DNA of 5,463 bases from NCBI GenBank assembly GCA_002011835.1, contig MTPE01000185.1, positions 2,064-7,526 on the forward strand, given 5' to 3'. Position numbers and translations under genes: made by a program. The DNA comes from Desulfarculaceae bacterium JdFR-95. Its GTDB lineage: Bacteria > Desulfobacterota > Desulfarculia > Desulfarculales > Desulfarculaceae. Below the pieces are notes generated by a model. That model was not told the DNA's origin. It ran no database searches and saw only the letters and a list, made by a program, of their open reading frames with translations. Below, one piece after another: positions 1 through 4,718 of this stretch. Each line of letters begins with the position of its first letter. The stretch's first letter is position 1.

Positions 1-537
1 CAGGCGGGCCACCTCGGCCAGGCAGCGGTCGCCGGCGGGGTGGCCGTTCAGGTCGTTGTAGCGCTTGAAGTGGTCCACGTCCACCATGAGCAGGGAGAAG
101 GGCTGGTGGTAGCGGCGCGACTCGGCCACCAGGCGGGCCAGGGCGCTGCGGAAGAAGCGGCGGTTGTAGAGGCCGGTGAGCTCGTCGTGCAGGGCGCCGC
201 GCTCGCGCTGGCGGAATATCTCTCCTTCCACCAACAGAGGGTCGCGCAGGGTGGGGCGGACGTTGACGAAGTAGTCGGCCAGGGCGATACGGATACCCAC
301 CGGTCGTCCCAGGGTTTCTTCCAGGTAGCGGGTGTGTTCCAGGATGTGCTGCCAGTGGTGGCGGGCGCTGGCCGGGTCGAAACGCTTGCGGGTGAGCAGG
401 TAGAGCACCTGGGCGGGGAAGTCGGGTCCGTATTTGCGCTCCAATTCCTTCCAGGCCGTCGGCTCGCGGCTGGCCTCGGCCCGGGCCACCTCCTTGAGCA
501 GCTTGTCTTCATCCCTGGCGGAACTAAATGGGACCAT
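1..537 (-). CDS. GGDEF-domain protein (probable diguanylate cyclase), C-terminus cut by window edge
   Basis: The minus-strand frame from the ATG at 537 runs open to base 1, giving 179 residues. Residues 1-113 form a mostly helical N-terminal region, including VLYLLTRKRFDPASARHHW at 44-62 and a block near 76-110. It resembles the region preceding GGDEF in many deltaproteobacterial cyclases. GGDEF begins at about 116 with DELTGLYNRRFF (118-129), then MVDVDHFKRYND (151-162) and NGHPAGD (164-170). D153, N161 and D170 match the metal- and substrate-binding Asp/Asn/Asp positions known from PleD. The GG(D/E)EF loop lies beyond the edge, so cyclase activity (2 GTP to c-di-GMP) cannot be confirmed, nor can a following EAL domain be excluded. 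There is no signal peptide or membrane segment, so it is probably cytoplasmic. The start is secure: GGGAGG lies just upstream and an in-frame TGA occurs a few codons before it. Confidence 0.93.
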   Translation of the reverse strand, partial: MVPFSSARDEDKLLKEVARAEASREPTAWKELERKYGPDFPAQVLYLLTRKRFDPASARHHWQHILEHTRYLEETLGRPVGIRIALADYFVNVRPTLRDPLLVEGEIFRQRERGALHDELTGLYNRRFFRSALARLVAESRRYHQPFSLLMVDVDHFKRYNDLNGHPAGDRCLAEVARL

Positions 538-699
538 CCCTTCCCTCCCTTGTGGGGGATGAGTGGGTCAGCGCTTGCGATCCAGATTGCAGTAATAACC
601 CCCTGGGGCCACGGGGTATGTGGGGCAAGCAGAGATGCATTCTCTACTCAGCCAAAGGCGGAGGAGAATGTCAAGGGAAAAAGTTTGCGTGGGCAGGAC
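538..699 (-). promoter_or_regulatory. Leader/promoter region of the GGDEF gene with a TTGACA box
   Basis: This 162-base gap separates the efflux gene stop from the GGDEF start. On the minus strand a perfect TTGACA lies at 674-669. At the usual 17-base spacing the -10 hexamer would be CTGAGT, a poor match; GAGAAT occurs 24 bases downstream of the box. A 5-bp inverted repeat, AGAGA-N5-TCTCT (631-645), falls where transcription would start and could be an operator. Further down, ACCCC at 617-613 can pair with GGGGT at 602-598, followed by a modest T-rich stretch, which could be a weak terminator for the upstream operon or leader structure. No c-di-GMP riboswitch core was recognised. Only the -35 box is a strong match. 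Confidence 0.3.
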
Positions 700-1584
700 T
701 CAGTGCTGGTGGGGGTCCACGTGGATGATCACCCGTTCCACGCGGGGGATCTCGCGGCGCAGGCAGCCCTCCACCTCCTTGGCGATGGCGTGACCCTGCA
801 GCACCGAGAGGCTGGCGTCCACCTCCACGTGCAGCTCCATGTGATAGCGTCCGCCGGCCAAGCGCACCCTGAGGTCGTGTACGTCGCGCACCCCTTCCAC
901 CCCGCGGGCGCAGCGCATGATGGCCCGCTGGATGGAGGCTTCGGGAGCGGCGTCACTGAGCTCCCGCACCGCGGACCACAGCACCTCCCCCCCGGCCCAG
1001 AGCACGAAGCCCACCACCACCAGGGCGGCCAGGGCGTCCAGGAAGTGCCAGGCAGGGTGGATGACCGCGGCCCCCACCCCCACCAGCACCGCCAGGGAGG
1101 ACAGGGCGTCGGAACGATGGTGCCAGGCGTTGGCCTCCACCACCTTGCTGGCCATGCGCCGCCCCACGGCCATGGTGCGGCGGTAGAGCACCTCCTTCAC
1201 CACCAGGGAGATGCCGGCCACCACCGCCGCGGGCCAGGTGGGAGGCAGGTGTTCGGCACCCAACAGATCGTGCAGAGCGCTGGCGGCGAGGATCAGGCCC
1301 GTACCCATCAGCCCCAGGCCCACCAGGGCCGCGAACAGGGTCTCCACCCGGCCGTGTCCCCACTGGTGGTCGTGGTCGGCGGGGGCGCTGCCCAGGCGCA
1401 GGCCCAGCAGGGTGAGGCCGTCGGTGGCCAGGTCGGAGAGGGAGTGCACCGCGTCGGCCACCAGGGCGGCGCTGTGGCCCCACCAGCCCACGGCCAGCTT
1501 CACCACCACCAGCACCAGGTTCACCACCATACCGGCCAGGGTGATGCCACGGCCTTGGCGCAGACGTTCCTCCCCTCCGCTCAT
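700..1584 (-). CDS. Cation diffusion facilitator family metal efflux protein (YiiP/FieF-like)
   Basis: This 294-residue inner-membrane protein has the size of the CDF family, which exports divalent metals (Zn, Fe, Mn or Co) in exchange for protons. Six hydrophobic segments lie at about 13-34, 38-63, 82-104, 115-134, 153-174 and 181-207. The transport site is readable as H47-xxx-D51 in TM2 and H155-xxx-D159 in TM5. The TM2-TM3 loop has the family motif DHQWGHGRVE (72-81). The C-terminal cytoplasmic dimerisation domain (about 212-294) keeps H236, H252, H265, H288 and D290, aligning with the YiiP regulatory zinc-site positions H232, H248, H261, H283 and D285. HxxxD in TM2, where YiiP has DxxxD, is a pattern associated with zinc-selective members, so Zn is the best guess. 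The ATG has GGAGG about 5 bases upstream and overlaps the hydrolase stop as ATGA, indicating translational coupling. The stop is TGA at 702-700. Confidence 0.95.
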   Translation of the reverse strand: MSGGEERLRQGRGITLAGMVVNLVLVVVKLAVGWWGHSAALVADAVHSLSDLATDGLTLLGLRLGSAPADHDHQWGHGRVETLFAALVGLGLMGTGLILAASALHDLLGAEHLPPTWPAAVVAGISLVVKEVLYRRTMAVGRRMASKVVEANAWHHRSDALSSLAVLVGVGAAVIHPAWHFLDALAALVVVGFVLWAGGEVLWSAVRELSDAAPEASIQRAIMRCARGVEGVRDVHDLRVRLAGGRYHMELHVEVDASLSVLQGHAIAKEVEGCLRREIPRVERVIIHVDPHQH

Positions 1585-2438
1585 GGCCCCTCCATCCCGG
1601 GAGGCGGAGGCAGGGAGGCGATGAAACGGCGCAGGTGGGAGAGGTACTGCTCCCCGCCCACCTCGATGGTGTCGTTGTGTCCCGCTCCGGTGATGGTCAC
1701 CCACTGCTTGGGGGCGGTGGCGGCCTGGTAGAGCCGGCGGCCCAGCTCCAGGGGCACCACCTGGTCGCGGTCGCCGTGCAGGAACAGGATGGGCGCTCGG
1801 ATGCGGTCCACCCAGGCCAGGGCCTCCAGGCGCCCGGCCAAGGGTCCCAGGCGGGAGAGCAGGGGGAAGTGGTGACGGGCCATGTCGGCCAGGTTGGTGA
1901 AGGTGGACTCCAGGATCACCCCCGCCACCGGTTGTTCCGCTGCCACCCGCACCGCGGCCACGCCCCCCAGGGAGCGGCCGAACACCACCAGGCGGGCCCT
2001 TTGTTGTCGGGCGTGAGCCGCCGCGGCCTGATAGGCCGCGGCGGCGTCGCGGAAGAAACCTTGTTCGTCGATACGGCCGCTGCTGAGGCCGTAGCCGCGG
2101 TAGTCGAAGATGAGCACGCTCAGGCCCAGATCGTGGAGCAGCTTCAGGTTGGGCAGGCGGTGGGAGATGTTGCCGGCGTTGCCGTGGCAGAACAAAAGCA
2201 CGGTATCGCTGCCCGGGGCGGGCAGCCACCAGGCGTGCAGGCGTTGGCCGTCTGCGGTGGGGATCCATTCCTCCTGGCAGGTCAGTCCGAACCGTTCGGG
2301 GCGGGCCCAGTGTTCCGCCTGGGGGAAGAATACCATTGCTTCCACCAGCCGATCCCATCCCCACCAGCTCATGGCCGCGAACATGCCTCCCACTACGGCC
2401 CAGGCGGCCAGCCATACCCCCCAGAGAGCGGGCCTCAG
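1581..2438 (-). CDS. Membrane-anchored alpha/beta hydrolase, BEM46/YfhR/ABHD13-like
   Basis: This serine hydrolase of unknown substrate has 285 residues if it starts at the CTG at 2438. An N-terminal hydrophobic helix (about 4-27) should anchor it in the inner membrane. The fold motifs appear in order: oxyanion-region HGNAGN (85-90), DYRGYGLSSG (112-121), nucleophile elbow GRSLGG with S156, acid D225 in HGDRDQVVP (221-229), and catalytic H254 in GAGHND. The full Ser-Asp-His triad is present, so it should be active. Start choice: a strong Shine-Dalgarno, GGAGGTGAT, lies immediately before CTG, whose last two bases begin the TGA stop of the upstream gene (CTGA overlap). Conventional alternatives are GTG at 2393 and ATG at 2384 or 2372. 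These cut into the membrane helix and have badly spaced ribosome sites. It overlaps the efflux gene downstream (ATGA). The substrate class (ester, peptide or lipid) cannot be inferred. Confidence 0.93.
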   Translation of the reverse strand: MRPALWGVWLAAWAVVGGMFAAMSWWGWDRLVEAMVFFPQAEHWARPERFGLTCQEEWIPTADGQRLHAWWLPAPGSDTVLLFCHGNAGNISHRLPNLKLLHDLGLSVLIFDYRGYGLSSGRIDEQGFFRDAAAAYQAAAAHARQQRARLVVFGRSLGGVAAVRVAAEQPVAGVILESTFTNLADMARHHFPLLSRLGPLAGRLEALAWVDRIRAPILFLHGDRDQVVPLELGRRLYQAATAPKQWVTITGAGHNDTIEVGGEQYLSHLRRFIASLPPPPGMEGP

Positions 2439-3202
2439 CGCATCACCTCCAGAAAGTCCACCGCCCGCCAGCCCTTGGGCACCATGAACAGCTCGGCGGG
2501 CAGAGGCTTGGACTCCACCTGGCGGGCCACGGCGGTGGTGGTGCCCCTCGGGCCGTAGTTCACCTGCTTGAGAGGGTAGCCCTTCTTCCACAAAGCCTGC
2601 ACCTGAGGGGAGGTGAGAGGCGAACCCTTGCCGCTCATGCGGCCCATCTGGGCCATCATGGCCCCCATGCGCACGGGGTCGATCTCCTTGGTCACCTTGA
2701 GGGCCGGCGCCATCCACAGGCTCATGAGCGGCCGGCCCTGGCTGAGCACGTCGTAGCGGCGGCACAGGTATCCGGCGATGCGGGCCTTCTCGGGGGTGGC
2801 TTTCACTTCTATCTTCAACTTCACCGGCTTGGGTGGCGGGGGCCGTCGCTCCAGGGCCTGGCGCATGGCCTGACGCTGCTGGGGGGGCAGGCCCTCGAGC
2901 ATCTTCTCCAGGTGGCGCCGGGCGGCCTCACGGCTGGCGCGGGCGAGCTGTTTGACGGGTCCGCCCCAATACACCTTGCGCTCGGGGTTCAGGTAATATA
3001 CCCAGCCCTTGCCCACGTCCAGGATGAAGACCATGCGCCCCAGGTCTTGACGCAGCTTGTTGTCCTGGATGTAGACTACCTCGGGAGCAGCCCGGCCCTC
3101 GCTCTGGTAGTGGATCACCAGCCCCGCCCCCACGGGGAAGGCCCAAGACAAGATGGCCAGAACCAACACCGCGGCCCCGACCCGGCCCCATCCCTTGTTC
3201 AT
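2435..3202 (-). CDS. Exported DUF4412-like protein
   Basis: A 255-residue protein with a Sec signal peptide: K3 and R7, a hydrophobic core at about 8-22, and a likely cleavage after VGA (24-26), leaving mature GLVIHYQS. It should act in the periplasm or outer envelope; no lipobox is present. The mature part resembles DUF4412 proteins. It has an N-terminal strand-rich stretch with YIQDNKLRQDLG (44-55) and GWVYYLNPERKVYW (66-79), then a helical PPQQRQAMRQAL segment (106-117) and a Pro-rich RRPPPPKP turn. A second strand-rich part follows, containing GYLCRRYDV (144-152), where a single Cys sits at the position usual for the family. The function of the family is unknown. The ATG at 3202 has GAGGAG about 8 bases upstream and follows a spacer divergent to the PAS gene, so this is probably the first gene of the hydrolase and efflux operon. 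Family assignment is by remembered pattern, not by a search. Confidence 0.88.
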   Translation of the reverse strand: MNKGWGRVGAAVLVLAILSWAFPVGAGLVIHYQSEGRAAPEVVYIQDNKLRQDLGRMVFILDVGKGWVYYLNPERKVYWGGPVKQLARASREAARRHLEKMLEGLPPQQRQAMRQALERRPPPPKPVKLKIEVKATPEKARIAGYLCRRYDVLSQGRPLMSLWMAPALKVTKEIDPVRMGAMMAQMGRMSGKGSPLTSPQVQALWKKGYPLKQVNYGPRGTTTAVARQVESKPLPAELFMVPKGWRAVDFLEVMR

Positions 3203-3416
3203 GGTCTTCTCCTCTCTGGCCTGGAGTGCGGCACCTACGCTGTGGCTCCCCGTACGGCCCGTTTGATCCGCCGTCCTGCCCCTCCACCTAGCTTCACCCG
3301 GAAACGCCACCAGGTCAAGCCGCGCTCTGGCCAACGGTGTGACGGTCCCCGCCTTGACAAGCCCCCACTGCCTGTGCCAGCCAAAGAATAGGTCAAACCC
3401 TAACCAGGAGGAGATT
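3203..3416. promoter_or_regulatory. Divergent intergenic promoter region
   Basis: This 214-base spacer separates the DUF4412-like operon (leftward) from the PAS gene (rightward), so both promoters should lie here. On the plus strand a perfect TTGACA is at 3354-3359. The expected -10 position is GC-rich and poor, while AAGAAT lies 24 bases downstream at 3384-3389. On the minus strand TTGACC (3318-3313) could be a -35 box, with GAAGCT at 17-base spacing, which is weak. No clear operator or riboswitch was seen. GGTCAA occurs twice (3313-3318 and 3391-3396) without obvious meaning. The -35 assignments are plausible; the -10 elements are not convincing. Confidence 0.4.
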
Positions 3417-3929
3417 ATGCTTTCTTGCCGCGCCGCCAGAATTGCGGCCGCAGCCGTGGTGCTGGTGTTGGTGATGGTGTCTGTGGCCGTGGCGTGGCCG
3501 CCGCGGCCTCGTCCCCGCCCACGCCCTGCTCCGGCCATCCCGCCCAGCGACCTGCGCTTCTACCATCTCACCCATTACCTGTTCAATCATCTGGACCAGC
3601 CCGTGGTGTTCTGCGCCCTGGACGGACGAGTGGTGGCGGCCAACAAGGCCTATCAGCGCATGTTGGGCTACAGTCTGGCCGAGCTGAAGCAGAAGACCTA
3701 CCAGGAGCTGACCCCCGTCCGTTGGCACGCCATGGAGCGGCGCCTGCGCAACCAGCAGGTGATGCGGCGCGGCTGGTGCGAGGAGTACGAGAAGGAGTAC
3801 ATCCGCAAGGACGGCAAGGTGATCCGGGTGCGCGGGCGCGCCTGGCTGGTGCGCGATCGTGACGGCCGGCCCCAGTGGCTCTTGGGCATCTACCGCCAAT
3901 TGGGTCCGGCCCGGGCCGCCAAACCGTGA
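3417..3929 (+). CDS. Membrane-associated or exported single-PAS-domain protein
   Basis: A 170-residue protein. Residues 1-26 form a signal sequence (R5 and R8, hydrophobic core at about 9-24, possible cleavage after AVA at 24-26). A proline-arginine linker, PPRPRPRPRPAPAIPP (28-43), follows, then one PAS domain (about 46-162). Recognisable PAS elements are VFCALDGRVVAANKAYQRML (64-83), GYSLAELKQKTYQELTP (84-100), the helix around RWHAMERR, YEKEYIRKDGK (124-134), and a C-terminal strand ending RPQWLLGIYRQLG. PAS folds bind small ligands or mediate dimerisation, but here there is no kinase, GGDEF or receptor output domain. The ATG at 3417 has AGGAGG five bases upstream; a longer in-frame start at 3339 lacks such support. 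The stop overlaps the next gene's GTG. If the signal sequence is cleaved the PAS is periplasmic; the arginines just after the hydrophobic stretch leave an N-out, PAS-in anchor possible. Confidence 0.92.
   Translation: MLSCRAARIAAAAVVLVLVMVSVAVAWPPRPRPRPRPAPAIPPSDLRFYHLTHYLFNHLDQPVVFCALDGRVVAANKAYQRMLGYSLAELKQKTYQELTPVRWHAMERRLRNQQVMRRGWCEEYEKEYIRKDGKVIRVRGRAWLVRDRDGRPQWLLGIYRQLGPARAAKP
3499..3537 (+). repeat. Pro-Arg dipeptide repeat tract within the PAS protein
   Basis: Alternating Pro and Arg codons encode PRPRPRPRPAP between the hydrophobic N-terminus and the PAS domain. Codons vary (CCG, CCT, CCC, CCA; CGG, CGT, CGC), so the repetition is stronger at the protein than the DNA level. This argues for selection on a stiff, basic linker and not for recent slippage expansion. 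Confidence 0.75.
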
Positions 3930-4114
3930 ACGCCGGCCGGGAAGAACTCTTGGCGCGGCGGGAGGAGCTGGCCCGCCAGCTGGCCGAGGCCGAAGCCGCC
4001 CTGCCTGCCCACAGCGTGCGTCCGCAGCAGATGCAGCGGGTGCTGGAGCTGGAGGAGCGTCTAGCCGAGGTGGAGCGCCGTCTGGCCGAGCTGGACCGCG
4101 GAGGGGAGAGCTGA
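3926..4114 (+). CDS. Small helical-hairpin (coiled-coil) protein of unknown function
   Basis: A 62-residue protein beginning at GTG 3926, which overlaps the PAS gene stop as GTGA. No good ribosome site precedes it, so translation is probably coupled to the PAS gene. Two heptad-rich helices, about 4-26 (REELLARREELARQLAEAEA) and 34-57 (ending EERLAEVERRLAEL), flank the turn PAHSVRP (27-33), giving an antiparallel hairpin. It is strongly charged, lacks cysteine and tryptophan, and has no signal or membrane segment, so it should be cytoplasmic. I do not recognise a named family, although small proteins with a PAHSV turn between two Glu-rich helices seem familiar from related bacteria. An adaptor or oligomerisation role with the PAS protein is only inference from gene order. 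A longer in-frame GTG at 3875 adds a low-complexity stretch antagonistic to the overlap and is less likely. Confidence 0.8.
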   Translation: MNAGREELLARREELARQLAEAEAALPAHSVRPQQMQRVLELEERLAEVERRLAELDRGGES

Positions 4115-4116
4115 AG

Positions 4117-4152
4117 GCGCCGGGCTTGCCTCCGCGAGGCTTTGCCCCGCGT
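4117..4152 (+). terminator. Long imperfect hairpin just after the coiled-coil gene
   Basis: Directly after the stop codon the strand can fold: G4117 to C4120 pair with G4149 to T4152 (including one G-T pair), GGGC (4122-4125) with GCCC (4144-4147), and GCCTC (4128-4132) with GAGGC (4136-4140). The loop is three bases (CGC), with a C-C mismatch and a TT/TTT internal loop. There is no terminal T-run, so it is not a textbook intrinsic terminator. A structure that stabilises the transcript or assists termination between convergent genes fits the position. Confidence 0.45.
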
Positions 4153-4301
4153 AGCTGATGCGTAGGTTCCGCCAGCCGGAGAGGGGAAGCCGTGCCGTAA
4201 CCCAGAAGGAAGAGGCCGGGTTTTCCGAGACAGGCAGATGGCCTTTTCAGTCTGGAACCGGGGAGGAGGATCCACCCCGGGGGGAGAGGTGGCCGCGGGC
4301 C
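4153..4301. other. Non-coding spacer between convergent genes
   Basis: No convincing coding frame is present on either strand; the open frames here have no recognisable protein content. It holds the inverted pair GGTTCC (4165-4170) and GGAACC (4254-4259) enclosing about 83 bases, and a weak CCACC/GGTGG stem (4272-4276 with 4288-4292) that could lie at the 3' end of the minus-strand Cys-rich gene. I see no tRNA, CRISPR or confident riboswitch. It could equally be a decayed gene remnant. Confidence 0.5.
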
Positions 4302-4601
4302 TCAGCGTTGGCCCACCGCAGGCAGGTAGAGCACGGTGGCGGGCTGGTGGGGACGCTCCTCGGCCTGGGGCCGCCGGTGCCAGAGGGAGCAGTGGCGGCA
4401 GGTGAAGGAGACCCACTGGCGGCGCACCACCACCTCCAGGCACATGGCATAGCGTCCGCAGTAGAGATTGCGGTGCTCCTCCACCTCCTCGAAGGTCAGG
4501 GCCCGGTCCAGAGCCACCGGGCCGTCCTTGTGACGCCGGGACCCCTGCAAGCTACCCGCTCCCTCGGCTACCGTCTCCTCGTGTGGCCCAATGTACCACA
4601 T
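4302..4601 (-). CDS. Small four-cysteine protein, probably missing its membrane N-terminus
   Basis: The open frame encodes 99 residues from ATG 4601. After a polar stretch comes LTFEEVEEHRNLYCGRYAMC (35-54) and then WVSFTCRHCSLW (63-74). C48, C54, C68 and C71 give CX5C-X13-CX2C, a likely zinc- or iron-sulfur-binding knuckle. No ribosome site precedes the ATG, and the first residues MWYIGPHEE read like the end of a membrane helix. Upstream, in another frame, MYRGSLSPYWFTLL (4666 onward) supplies the missing start of that helix, so the native gene probably ran 4666-4302 with one extra C; see the fragment entry. Similar short Cys-containing proteins with one N-terminal helix seem familiar from Desulfobacterota, but I know no function. 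It faces the methyltransferase gene head-to-head. It may be a pseudogene, a sequencing error, or expressed as a truncated soluble form. Confidence 0.65.
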   Translation of the reverse strand: MWYIGPHEETVAEGAGSLQGSRRHKDGPVALDRALTFEEVEEHRNLYCGRYAMCLEVVVRRQWVSFTCRHCSLWHRRPQAEERPHQPATVLYLPAVGQR

Positions 4602-4666
4602 GGCGGCAGTGATGGCCAGGGGCGGAGGAGGGTGAACCAGTAAGGAGAGAGCGATCCCCTATACAT
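4602..4666 (-). pseudogene. Frameshifted N-terminal fragment of the four-cysteine protein
   Basis: From ATG 4666 the minus strand reads MYRGSLSPYWFTLLRP before running into an unrelated short frame that soon stops. In the frame of the downstream Cys protein, the bases before ATG 4601 read PPPPLAITAAMWYIG, which continues the hydrophobic helix. One extra C within CTCCTCCGCCCC (4630-4619) joins the two as WFTLLPPLAITAAMWYIG or WFTLLRPLAITAAMWYIG. The downstream frame itself has a TAG at the point overlapping the fragment's codons 2-3 and no usable start before 4601. There is no clear Shine-Dalgarno site before 4666; the upstream bases are C-rich. Confidence 0.55.
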
Positions 4667-4677
4667 GAGGTAGGACT

Positions 4678-4703
4678 GGGCTTGCCGGGGCGGGGCGGGG
4701 GGG
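4678..4703 (+). other. G-quadruplex-type motif upstream of the methyltransferase
   Basis: Four G-runs, GGG (4678-4680), GGGG (4687-4690), GGGG (4692-4695) and a seven-G run (4697-4703), are separated by loops of 6, 1 and 1 bases. This meets the usual G3+N1-7 pattern. It sits in the 52-base gap between divergent genes, 15 bases before the methyltransferase ATG, on the coding strand, so it could fold in the mRNA leader. Function is not shown by sequence alone. Confidence 0.55.
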
Positions 4704-4718
4704 ATAAGCTTGAGGACT

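Noticed and set aside
598..700. c-di-GMP riboswitch before the GGDEF gene (ACGCAAA seen near 685-697 on the minus strand)
   Set aside because: The short match lies upstream of the likely promoter and lacks the rest of the GEMM core and its paired helices.
40..1731. A 563-codon open frame on the plus strand, and others such as 2336-3391 and 1635-2558
   Set aside because: They lie antisense to clearly recognisable genes (GGDEF, CDF, hydrolase, DUF4412-like), and their translations are low-complexity His, Gln, Gly and Ala-rich text with no domain motifs. This is typical of GC-rich shadow frames.
3370..3396. Sigma-54 type promoter on the minus strand (TGGCAC near 3377)
   Set aside because: The -12 element TTGC is absent at the required spacing.
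3417..3428. Lipobox in the PAS protein (MLSC at the N-terminus)
   Set aside because: The cysteine is at residue 4, before the hydrophobic core, not at its end, so it cannot be a lipoprotein signal.
4165..4259. Possible cobalamin-type riboswitch (GGGGAAGCCGTGCC resembles the GGGAA...GGTG core)
   Set aside because: The conserved spacing, the downstream CCGCAACTGT-like part and a proper B12 box are missing, and no plus-strand gene follows within riboswitch distance.
4231..4265. Fluoride-riboswitch-like GGCAGATGG
   Set aside because: The consensus GGNGATGG is interrupted, the pairing partners are absent, and no plus-strand gene follows.
4158..4643. A 161-codon plus-strand frame across the Cys-rich gene
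   Set aside because: It has no ribosome site, no recognisable motif and an unnatural composition, while the opposite strand carries the CX5C/CX2C pattern.
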